A DNA stretch of 43,931 bases from Oceanospirillaceae bacterium (GTDB lineage: Bacteria > Pseudomonadota > Gammaproteobacteria > Pseudomonadales > Balneatricaceae): NCBI GenBank assembly GCA_013215445.1, contig JABSRA010000039.1, forward strand, positions 1 to 43,931. Reading direction: 5' to 3'. Positions 35,236-42,569 of this stretch are shown piece by piece (position 1 is the stretch's first letter; each line of letters starts with the position of its first letter). A program made the translations under genes and the position numbers. The notes beneath the pieces were generated by a model that searched no databases, was not told the origin of the DNA, and worked only from the letters and a program-made list of their open reading frames with translations.

Positions 35236-36672
35236 TCAGCGACGCCAGGCATTTCGCTTGCGGTAAATAGTGGCAGCACTGATCTCCAAGAAATGAGCGG
35301 CGCGGGGAATATTACCTGAGCAGAGCTCAATCGCCTGTTCAATTGCCTCGCGCTCTAATACCGCCAGCGGCTGAATACACAGTGTCGGTTGGCCGTTGCT
35401 ATCGAGCTTAGGTTTTGGGCTCTCTAGATTGTTTTGACTGTTTGAGCTGAATGATGACGGGGGCGGCATCGTCATATTATTGTCTGTCACTAACGCATCC
35501 AGTGGGGCGGGTAACATCTGGACACTGACACTGGTGCTATTATTCAGAACGACAATATTACGGATCACATTTTGTAATTGGCGGATGTTTCCAGGCCATT
35601 GATAGCGGCTGAGAACGTGCTCGGTTTCCAAGTCAAAACTTAAAAAATCCTTTCGTTCTTCACGGCTATACTGTTGCAAAAAGTGCCGGGCAATATCCAC
35701 CACATCACCCTCACGATCTTTTAAGGCGGGCAGGTGGATAGGTAGTACATGGAGTCGATAGAATAAATCCTCGCGAAACTCTCCCTGCTCGATGGCCTGT
35801 AAAGGGTCTTTATTCGTGGCGCAGATTATCCGCACATCGACGGTTTCTGTTTTGTCGCTGCCGACCTTTTGCAGGGTACCTGTCTGCAAAAATCGCAGTA
35901 GGCGTGTTTGTAACGACATGTCCATTTCACAGATTTCATCGAGAAACAAAGTGCCGCCGTCGGCCGCTTTTGCCAGTCCATCTCTAGAATTAATGGCACC
36001 GGTAAAGGCACCTTTGACATGTCCAAAAATTTCGCTCTCAATTAAATCTCTGGGAATAGCGGCGCAGTTAAGGGCGATAAAGGGGGCTTTTTTCCTGGCA
36101 CTTTGTCGATGCACGGCCTCGGCACAGAGCTCTTTTCCGGTACCGCTTTGGCCAGTTATAAAAACAGTGGCTTTAGAACTCGCCGAGCTATCAATTAACT
36201 GATAAATATGCTGCATTTTTGGAGAGGAACCAATAAAACCGCAAAATTGACTGCGGTCAATTTTATCTCTATAGAGTTCAACGGTAGCTTGTAACTGTCG
36301 CTGACCTAGTACATTTTTTAAGGTGGTGAGTAGTCGGTCTCGGTCAAAAGGTTTGACTAAATAATCTTGTGCGCCCTCTTTCATGGCATTAATGGCAGTG
36401 CGCATAGAACAGTCTCCAGTAGTGACTATAATGCTGCTGGGGTGTTGATCGTCGCGTAGTTGCTTAAGTATCTCTAGGCCATTGATGTCGGGTAAATTCA
36501 AATCTAGTAAAATCACATCCACTTGGCGCTGCGCAAGTATCTTAAATGCCTGTTCACCGTTACATGCCCCGATAAGTTGATAGGGTAAATCGGCTAGATA
36601 GGCGAGGTAAATAGCCATGATGGAAGGATCGTCTTCGATGAGCAATACTAGGGTGTTGTTATCGCTAGGCAT
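35236..36672 (-). CDS. Sigma-54-dependent response regulator, LuxO/SypG type
   Basis: An enhancer-binding activator of 478 residues. The receiver domain (1-120) has phospho-acceptor D57 in L-L-D-L-N-L-P, and the AAA+ domain (about 145-375) has Walker A G-Q-S-G-T-G-K at 174-180. The sigma-54 contact loop G-A-F-T-G-A is at 221-226, Walker B T-L-F-L-D-E at 241-246, and a Fis-type helix-turn-helix at about 440-475. The linker before it is rich in Ser, Asn and Pro. GGAG 4 nt upstream supports the start. All features for activating sigma-54 promoters are intact. A candidate target, a -24/-12 site with an upstream palindrome, lies before the STAS gene at 41.7 kb. The neighbours make a SypG-like role likely. 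Confidence 0.93.
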   Translation of the reverse strand: MPSDNNTLVLLIEDDPSIMAIYLAYLADLPYQLIGACNGEQAFKILAQRQVDVILLDLNLPDINGLEILKQLRDDQHPSSIIVTTGDCSMRTAINAMKEGAQDYLVKPFDRDRLLTTLKNVLGQRQLQATVELYRDKIDRSQFCGFIGSSPKMQHIYQLIDSSASSKATVFITGQSGTGKELCAEAVHRQSARKKAPFIALNCAAIPRDLIESEIFGHVKGAFTGAINSRDGLAKAADGGTLFLDEICEMDMSLQTRLLRFLQTGTLQKVGSDKTETVDVRIICATNKDPLQAIEQGEFREDLFYRLHVLPIHLPALKDREGDVVDIARHFLQQYSREERKDFLSFDLETEHVLSRYQWPGNIRQLQNVIRNIVVLNNSTSVSVQMLPAPLDALVTDNNMTMPPPSSFSSNSQNNLESPKPKLDSNGQPTLCIQPLAVLEREAIEQAIELCSGNIPRAAHFLEISAATIYRKRNAWRR

Positions 36673-36814
36673 AATACTCCAAGGATAGTTAATGTTGGTA
36701 TTGTTAATGAAGAGGTTTGATTAATCTAGGAATTTAGACAATATAAAAAAATAACCTACTATTATAATATAGTCTATTTAAGGTGATTTATAAAATATTA
36801 ACTGCGGGGTGTGC

Positions 36815-38323
36815 ATGGATAAGATAATTGCCAGCTGGCAGTTCGAACCCAGCTTAGCCGGTGCGGCAAAGTACCGCATAGCACTGCGTGAAAAACTCAG
36901 CGAACTGGCGGTCGAAAATGAATTAATTGAAAAATTCGAGTTGGCCCTGAGTGAGCTAATCGTAAATTTGTGTCGCTATCCGCTCTACAAAGCTGATCAT
37001 GTGCAATTGCAGTTAGTACGCTCTGAGCAGAAAATAGGCATTGAACTATATGATAACGGTGCCAGTTTCAGTGATTTCACCCAACATTTAGCCGCAGATT
37101 CATCGCCAAATGCTGCAGAGAGCGGTATGGGATTGAAGCTAATACAACAGTATTTCACAGACGTTTTTTATGTGCCTGCCTATTATAGAGAAGATGATTT
37201 AAATTTGATGGTGGTTAATCATCACTATACAAGGGGGGTGCTACCGCAACAAAAGAGGGTCTTAATTATAGATGATGATCCCGTCTATCTGGCCGTTATC
37301 AATGCTTATTTAACCCAGGACTTTAGGGTAGAGTGCGCAGAAAATATCACCACGGCTTTTGAGCAGGTACTGCGTTTTAAACCCGATATAATAATTTGTG
37401 ATATCAGCATGCCCGGTGGCAGTGGTACCGAGCTATTTGATAAAATACAGTATATTCCCAGTGTCAATAATATTGCCTTTATTTATCTGACTGGCTGCAC
37501 CGATGAACAGGTCCTGCGCAGTGCCCTGGCTAGGCCAATTGATAATTTAATTGTTAAGCCCGTGGCACGAACACAGTTAATTCAACTTATTAATCAAAGT
37601 ATACTGCGCAGAGAATATTTAAAAATACAAATAGAAAAAGAATATTTACAGCGCGCCACTCTCGGTTTACAGCCTAAGTTACCGCGGGAGATTTTTGGCT
37701 ACCACTGTGCACTTCGTCACTGTGTACCCAGCGCCGGTGGGGGGGATTTTGTACTCTTGCACGGATCGCAGTTATTGATGGCCGATTTAATGGGACACGG
37801 ATTACAGGCAAAACATTTTGTCTATGCGCTGGCGGGCTATTTACGGGGTCTGTGCACGGTTATGGCGACACAGGAGATGGCTGGAGCTGCATTATTAAAC
37901 TGCCTGTCAGAGAGCTTTGATAGCGACCCAGTGCTCAGCGAAACACTGGCCACTATTGTGGTACTAAACTTTAGACCACAGGGAATTGCGATTGCCAGCG
38001 CAGGACATCCGGCGGCTCTTATCATCAGTGACGGGGGAGTAACCCCAACAATAGGGGGTGGGGCGCTGTTGGGCATATCTAGCCTTGAATATCATGAATC
38101 GCTACTGGTATTGGAAGATACCCAGCGGTTATTACTGTTTACCGATGGTTATCTAGATGCGGGGCAAGCCCCCGCTGAGAAATTGTTGGAAATATTGTAC
38201 TCTAGCGCTGCACTACCCATTCAGCAAGCAGCTGATTTTCTCTATCAAGAAGTGTTAGACCGACCTGCTTTGGAGGATGATTGTACCTTTGTGTTATTGG
38301 AAAAAAAGTCTTACAAGTCTTGA
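36815..38323 (+). CDS. SypE-like partner-switch regulator: RsbW kinase, receiver, PP2C phosphatase
   Basis: 502 residues from the ATG at 36815 (GCGGGGT upstream; a GTG at 36809 is in frame). Three domains: an N-terminal RsbW/SpoIIAB-type HATPase (about 5-138) with E47 and N51 of the N box, D-N-G at 80-82 and a G-M-G-L glycine loop near 104-107; a receiver (148-262) with D196 in C-D-I-S-M-P; and a PP2C/SpoIIE-type phosphatase (about 278-498) with metal-site aspartates D311, D324, D444 and D488/D489. All three active sites look complete. V. fischeri SypE has this same order and controls the phosphorylation state of SypA, and a STAS gene lies in the same cluster. It overlaps the converging ATPase gene by 13 nt. 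Confidence 0.9.
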   Translation: MDKIIASWQFEPSLAGAAKYRIALREKLSELAVENELIEKFELALSELIVNLCRYPLYKADHVQLQLVRSEQKIGIELYDNGASFSDFTQHLAADSSPNAAESGMGLKLIQQYFTDVFYVPAYYREDDLNLMVVNHHYTRGVLPQQKRVLIIDDDPVYLAVINAYLTQDFRVECAENITTAFEQVLRFKPDIIICDISMPGGSGTELFDKIQYIPSVNNIAFIYLTGCTDEQVLRSALARPIDNLIVKPVARTQLIQLINQSILRREYLKIQIEKEYLQRATLGLQPKLPREIFGYHCALRHCVPSAGGGDFVLLHGSQLLMADLMGHGLQAKHFVYALAGYLRGLCTVMATQEMAGAALLNCLSESFDSDPVLSETLATIVVLNFRPQGIAIASAGHPAALIISDGGVTPTIGGGALLGISSLEYHESLLVLEDTQRLLLFTDGYLDAGQAPAEKLLEILYSSAALPIQQAADFLYQEVLDRPALEDDCTFVLLEKKSYKS

Positions 38324-39018
38324 TTGAGCAGGTCACTATGGCGCAGTTTTCTCCTTAATTTGCTCATTAAATTTGGCATAAATCTATTCAATCGTTGGCT
38401 CTCTCTCAATAATTCATCTTTCAGGCTCGGGGCGAATTGATCGTTCATTACCACTCCAGCTAAATTCGCGTTACAACTCAATAGAATGTCGCGAGTCTCT
38501 TCCAGTTGACTCTCAGTATTAATATTGGTCAGTAAGTTGATAATACTGTGCTCGCAGGCACTACAGATCATGGATGCCGGTATTTGATGGGGACTATTAT
38601 CTAGGAGAGGTGCGCAGTCACAAATCACTAAATCATAAACCTCGCTAACTTGCGTCAAAAAAGTCTTGATAGTGTCTAAATCGTGAAATTCAACACTATG
38701 TGCTGACTCTTTAGGGGTCACTAAAATGGATAAATTAGGCTCAGTGCTTAGCTGAATCCCCTGGCGCCACTGCTGATTAACCGGTAGCCATTCCCGGTGT
38801 TCCACAGACTTTAGCGTATGCAGTATTGGCCGAACCGTATTAAACTCAATCAGCAGCACTCTTCGAGCTGAACTCGCGCCGCGCTTTGCCAGTGATAGCG
38901 CCAAAGTACTGTTGCCCGAATTGTTCAGTAGCGAGCAGATCGCGAGTTGTTTAATTGACTGTTGAGTGAGATTGGCATAGATAGACTCAAGTTCAGAGGT
39001 ATGCTGCAGATCTATCAT
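38311..39018 (-). CDS. BY-kinase/ParA-like ATPase with degenerate P-loop (SypD-like)
   Basis: 235 residues. The fold pattern matches the cytoplasmic CpsD/CapB/SypD-type ATPase domain, which phosphorylates tyrosines and controls polysaccharide chain length: a P-loop strand, V-L-L-I-E-F-N where Walker A' (L-L-I-D-x-D) belongs, and Walker B Y-D-L-V-I-C-D-C-A-P. The P-loop, however, reads L-L-N-N-S-G-N-S-T-L, with Asn in place of the invariant Lys. The Walker A' Asp is replaced, and no tyrosine cluster ends the protein. It is therefore probably a pseudo-kinase that keeps only a scaffolding role. AGGAAG 6 nt upstream supports the start. It is the third gene of the STAS-SLBB-ATPase unit, 32 nt after the SLBB gene. 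Confidence 0.75.
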   Translation of the reverse strand: MIDLQHTSELESIYANLTQQSIKQLAICSLLNNSGNSTLALSLAKRGASSARRVLLIEFNTVRPILHTLKSVEHREWLPVNQQWRQGIQLSTEPNLSILVTPKESAHSVEFHDLDTIKTFLTQVSEVYDLVICDCAPLLDNSPHQIPASMICSACEHSIINLLTNINTESQLEETRDILLSCNANLAGVVMNDQFAPSLKDELLRESQRLNRFMPNLMSKLRRKLRHSDLLNQDL

Positions 39019-39050
39019 ATCGTCTTCCTAATTGATGAAAGGTATGTCTT

Positions 39051-41171
39051 CTACAACCCCACTAACAGAGCAAATGAAATCACACTGATGGAGTCTTTTA
39101 TGGTACTGATAAATTTATACCAAGAACTCTGTTCTCTACTGGGAACATATAAAGTATCACCGGCGCTAATCAGAGGGAGTTTGCTAAAGTCAGCACTCTT
39201 GGCGAAATCGACTAAATTGAAGCTGATCGCCTCAGCTCTACCACTATTTCCCTGGGGCTGACGAATAATCATAATTCGATTTTGTAGAGCCGTATCATTG
39301 GGGCCCCCCGCTTCAGCCAGTAAATCCAAGATAGTCATGTGACTGGCAAAACTGTAACGTCCGGGTCGTGCCACGGCTCCCAATACCCTAACCACAGAAC
39401 CTTTGGGTTTCTCCAGCCAAGCTCGGTTGCGGTTGGGAATAAATATCACGTCTTGGTTTTTTACTATGGGTAACAACGCATCGTTGCCGTTTTGAAAATA
39501 TAAGTGCAAGTTGACTTTACTGACGGTTTTCTTGCCACTGTTAAGCTGGACACCGCGATGGGTGATACGAATGTTGGATAAATCTGCCGTTGCAGTGGGG
39601 CCCTGAGCAGCGGCTAATATATCGAGAAAATTGAGTTCGCTATTAAACGCATAACGACCGGGTGCACCCACTGCTCCCATAATATAGATAGAGCGATCGC
39701 TGGACTGTCTGACCCACTGAGAGCGATTGTCATTGGGGTCTTTGGGTAGTTCGGGAATGACCACAGTATCGCCGGCCTTAATTACGGGTACCGTGCGAAT
39801 GTCCCCCCCTTTATCGAGAAATTTCTTTAAATCAAACACTTCATTTTTAACCATAAAGCCCTTGCCAGCGTGCAGTACTTGCAAGTGAGAAGTATCAGCG
39901 GCGGCCACAGGACCGCCGGCGTGGGCGATTAAATCCAGCAAAGTCATTTCACTAGCCCACTCATAGCGTCCGGGACGATTGACTGCACCTATGATTCGAA
40001 CTGCCCTATCGGGTGAGATTTTTAACCAGCTCTTTTCATTCATATCGGTTTTTTCGGGGACAAGTATCGCGTCTCCCGGTTTGATAGTGGGGATTGAACC
40101 ATTGGATTTTCCGTCGATATGGCGCTGAAGATCAAAATGGCTAACGCGACCCGAGGCGTGTAAAATTCTAATTTGGCGAGTATCGGCAAACCGGGTGGGG
40201 CCCCCAGCGGTGGCCAGTAAATCTAAAAAATTAGTTTGAGGTTTCATCTCTAGGGCGCCCGGCTTGAAAACCTCTCCTATCACATAGGCGATGCGTGAAC
40301 CACTTTGTACTTGATCGGTTGCCTGGGGCACAAAGATAACGTCACCGCGATGAATAGTTGGCATGAGTTTTTGGTTGCCGGTATCAAGGTATTCACGCAT
40401 GTTAAAAGGGTAGGGTTCGCCTTGGTGAATCACCCTAATTTGCTCGATTCCAGCATAGCGGGTGACACCGCCGGAGCGCATAATCATATCGACGATATTG
40501 GCATTGCCCTTGTAGCCAAACGTGCCGGGACGATGTACTTCACCAAAGACGGTGACAGAATCTTTGGTGCCAGCGGCATCTCCCGATGCCAACAGTGTTC
40601 TGGCGTCAAAGTTAACTTGCACGTTACCAATTAGCGGTGATGCCGGTACAAAGATCACGTCCAAAGGTTTTAAATCTGGCAGTAGTTTGGTATCTCCGGT
40701 ATCTAAGTAGTGTTTATAATCAAACCGAATGATTTTGTTTTTGCGACGAATCTGCAACTTGTCGAGTTGTGCTCCCTGCGCCAGCCCGCCAGCGAGATTG
40801 ATGGCCATCTGCACATTGGCATTGGCGGCGAGATCAATGGCTCCCGGTTTTTTAACATAACCTAATACGGTGACGCTCAGACGGCGCTCCTGAAGTTGAA
40901 TGCTAAATTTCGAAAGGTCTTTGTAAACAGTTTTTAAGCGCCTGACAATGATGATTTTGGCGCGGTGAATAGTTTTGTCTTTAAGATCGACGCTACCTAT
41001 TTCGGGCAGGGTGAGGTGACCATTTAGATCCAGTTGAAAGCTCTTGTTGAAGTTAGCTTCCCCCGGGAATTTAATCTTAACGATGTCACCAGGGCGCAAA
41101 GGCTGAGAGAAGATCATTTGTGACGCTAGTAAGCAGGCCATTAACAGGCCGGCAAGCAGAGTTTTGTTCAT
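39051..41171 (-). CDS. Polysaccharide export protein with six SLBB repeats (SypC/Wza-related)
   Basis: 706 residues from the ATG at 41171, which has AAGGAT 7 nt upstream; an in-frame ATG at 41189 is less well placed. A signal peptide (about 1-22) is followed by the polysaccharide export domain (opening L-R-P-G-D-I-V-K-I). Six SLBB beta-grasp repeats follow, each starting with a phrase like V-T-V-F-G-E-V-H-R-P-G and closing with G-D-V-I-F-V-P. A hydrophobic stretch of about 19 residues ends the protein. Wza-type proteins have two or three such repeats, so this one would build a long periplasmic tube. No lipobox cysteine is seen. It probably links inner-membrane synthesis to export across the outer membrane and lies 72 nt after the STAS gene. 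Confidence 0.88.
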   Translation of the reverse strand: MNKTLLAGLLMACLLASQMIFSQPLRPGDIVKIKFPGEANFNKSFQLDLNGHLTLPEIGSVDLKDKTIHRAKIIIVRRLKTVYKDLSKFSIQLQERRLSVTVLGYVKKPGAIDLAANANVQMAINLAGGLAQGAQLDKLQIRRKNKIIRFDYKHYLDTGDTKLLPDLKPLDVIFVPASPLIGNVQVNFDARTLLASGDAAGTKDSVTVFGEVHRPGTFGYKGNANIVDMIMRSGGVTRYAGIEQIRVIHQGEPYPFNMREYLDTGNQKLMPTIHRGDVIFVPQATDQVQSGSRIAYVIGEVFKPGALEMKPQTNFLDLLATAGGPTRFADTRQIRILHASGRVSHFDLQRHIDGKSNGSIPTIKPGDAILVPEKTDMNEKSWLKISPDRAVRIIGAVNRPGRYEWASEMTLLDLIAHAGGPVAAADTSHLQVLHAGKGFMVKNEVFDLKKFLDKGGDIRTVPVIKAGDTVVIPELPKDPNDNRSQWVRQSSDRSIYIMGAVGAPGRYAFNSELNFLDILAAAQGPTATADLSNIRITHRGVQLNSGKKTVSKVNLHLYFQNGNDALLPIVKNQDVIFIPNRNRAWLEKPKGSVVRVLGAVARPGRYSFASHMTILDLLAEAGGPNDTALQNRIMIIRQPQGNSGRAEAISFNLVDFAKSADFSKLPLISAGDTLYVPSREQSSWYKFISTIKDSISVISFALLVGL

Positions 41172-41243
41172 GACTAAATCCTTTTGCATTAGCTGGCTAA
41201 GGAATATAAAAGCTAGTTTTCAGCAACTCAGTTAACAATAAGC

Positions 41244-41582
41244 TTATTTATCTGCAGCTTTAGAAGTGCTCAGCGATTGGTTAATATCGATGGTGTGGTC
41301 GACTCTTAAATGTTTAAACAGCTTTAATGGCTGTCCCTGGCACCCGATGATGTGCAGCTGACGATTCTCAATGCGCATTCTTTTAAATAAAAACACTAAG
41401 GCGCCGATACCCGAAGAGTCAATAAACGGCACGTAGGTGAAATCTAAATGCACATTACAGGTTGATTTCGCCAGCAGTTCAAATTCTCCCTTTAAGTACT
41501 CGATAGCAGCGGCGTCTAAATCTCCTTGAAAGCACATTCTTATTTCTCGATTGTTGAGTTGTTGCTTTTGAATAGTTGTCAT
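41244..41582 (-). CDS. SypA-like STAS domain anti-anti-sigma-type protein
   Basis: 112 residues forming one STAS domain. The phosphorylation motif F-I-D-S-S-G-I-G lies at 53-60. The first serine after the aspartate, S56, corresponds to the modified serine of SpoIIAA-type proteins and, by number, to S56 of V. fischeri SypA. A strong GGAGG site 4-5 nt before the ATG predicts high expression. It should be the substrate of the RsbW-like kinase and PP2C-like phosphatase at 36815-38323; in the Syp system only unphosphorylated SypA permits biofilm formation. It is the first gene of the unit running leftward into the SLBB and ATPase genes. Confidence 0.9.
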   Translation of the reverse strand: MTTIQKQQLNNREIRMCFQGDLDAAAIEYLKGEFELLAKSTCNVHLDFTYVPFIDSSGIGALVFLFKRMRIENRQLHIIGCQGQPLKLFKHLRVDHTIDINQSLSTSKAADK

Positions 41583-41678
41583 AATGCCTCCTCTCTGATC
41601 AGAGGTGTTGAGTTGGGACGATTTAGCCCATTGCTCTAGACACTTTAATCAGGTGTTTATAGGTATAACAAAGACAAT

Positions 41679-41693
41679 GCACAATAAGTGCCA
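41679..41693 (-). promoter_or_regulatory. Sigma-54 (-24/-12) promoter candidate for the STAS-SLBB-ATPase operon
   Basis: On the minus strand TGGCAC (41693-41688), five bases, then GTGC (41682-41679) followed by A. The consensus is TGGCAC-N5-TTGC(A/T), so only one of ten core positions differs, and the essential GG and GC are kept. Transcription would begin near 41667, about 85 nt before the STAS start codon. A sigma-54 activator gene is in the same cluster. Confidence 0.7.
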
Positions 41694-41752
41694 GATTATA
41701 ACTGATTGATTATTATTGTTTATTAATGAAATTGCAGGATGGAGACAGGCAC

Positions 41753-41769
41753 TTTCGCAAAATGCGAAA
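41753..41769. promoter_or_regulatory. Candidate enhancer palindrome for the SypG/LuxO-type activator
   Basis: A perfect dyad TTTCGCA-AAA-TGCGAAA (7-3-7), centred about 94 nt upstream of the predicted sigma-54 start point, the normal place for a bacterial enhancer. It matches the V. fischeri SypG element as I recall it (TTCTCA-N3-TGC...) with one difference and has the same spacing as the LuxO site TTGCA-N3-TGCAA. Confidence 0.6.
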
Positions 41770-41805
41770 CAAGTTGAGAGAGAATAATAACAGCAGTGTC
41801 AGTAT

Positions 41806-41853
41806 CAGCTCACCGTTCACTTTAGTCCGCTTCAAAGTGCCCGCGGTGAGCTG
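41806..41853. repeat. Long hairpin upstream of the export operon
   Basis: A perfect 10-bp stem CAGCTCACCG (41806-41815) / CGGTGAGCTG (41844-41853) encloses a second 6-bp stem CACTTT (41818-41823) / AAAGTG (41834-41839) with a ten-base loop. It begins about 60 nt after the sugar transferase stop. No T-run follows on either strand, so it is more likely an mRNA 3' stabiliser or a weak or factor-dependent terminator separating the two transcripts. Confidence 0.6.
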
Positions 41854-41911
41854 CTATTAAGATGTTCCTCTTTAACCATTAGTATCACTGGTGACACGAG
41901 AGGCCTCTTGT

Positions 41912-42559
41912 TTATTGGCCTCGACCACTAACCACTACCCATACCGTTTTGCAGATAATGGTTAAATCCATGTATAACCAGGATTTAGTATTGGCCAAAT
42001 TTAAGGCGTAAATATGATCGAAGGCAACTTTGGCACGGACATCTTCGATGTTGGTATCATATCCTTGGTTTATTTGAGCAAGGCCGGTAATGCCCGGTTT
42101 TAGTCCCCAGGTACGCTCGCAGAAAAAGGGAATAGCCTCTTCTAGTTTTGCGTAAAATCCTGGACGTTCGGGTCTTGGGCCTATGATCGACATGTCTCCG
42201 CATAAAACGTTATACAGTTGGGGGATTTCATCGAGACGGGTCCTGCGCAAAAAAGCTCCGACTCTGGTTACTCGGGGATCGTTGGCACATGCCCAGACCG
42301 CACCAGTGTGGCGTTCGGCATGTATTTGCATGGTTCTAAACTTGTACATCCAAAATATTTTAGTCAGTTTTTTATCGGCTTGACCAATACGTAGCTGTCG
42401 AAACAGCACCGGACCCGATGACTCCAATTTAATGCAGGAGGCGATTAACGGCAGCAGTAGCAAGGCTAGGGCGAGGCCGATAAGTGCCAGCAATATATCC
42501 ATGCTGCGTTTTAATTTCAGCACCACATTGGGAATGTATTCAACCTGTAATGTTTTCAT
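41912..42559 (-). CDS. Initiating sugar-phosphate transferase (polyprenyl-P, WcaJ/SypR-like)
   Basis: 215 residues of the bacterial sugar transferase family, which loads the first sugar-1-phosphate onto undecaprenyl phosphate at the inner membrane. One hydrophobic hairpin helix (about 18-43) is followed by the cytoplasmic catalytic domain. Landmarks are K-F-R-T-M near 73-77, R-R-T-R-L-D-E-I-P-Q-L-Y-N-V near 104-117, S-I-I-G-P-R-P-E-R-P near 123-132, and K-P-G-I-T-G-L-A-Q near 153-161. It is the short form without the extra N-terminal membrane domain. GAGGG before the ATG supports the start. It lies 10 nt after the glycosyltransferase gene, so they form an operon entering from beyond the window. 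The sugar is not predictable. Confidence 0.93.
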   Translation of the reverse strand: MKTLQVEYIPNVVLKLKRSMDILLALIGLALALLLLPLIASCIKLESSGPVLFRQLRIGQADKKLTKIFWMYKFRTMQIHAERHTGAVWACANDPRVTRVGAFLRRTRLDEIPQLYNVLCGDMSIIGPRPERPGFYAKLEEAIPFFCERTWGLKPGITGLAQINQGYDTNIEDVRAKVAFDHIYALNLANTKSWLYMDLTIICKTVWVVVSGRGQ

Positions 42560-42569
42560 AATGTAACCC

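Larger units (their letters stand above)
41583..41911. other. Regulatory intergenic region of the export operon
   Basis: About 330 nt between the sugar transferase stop and the STAS start, both on the minus strand. It holds a sigma-54 promoter match, a 7-3-7 palindrome and a long hairpin, listed separately. It is the densest regulatory stretch in the window. Confidence 0.6.
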
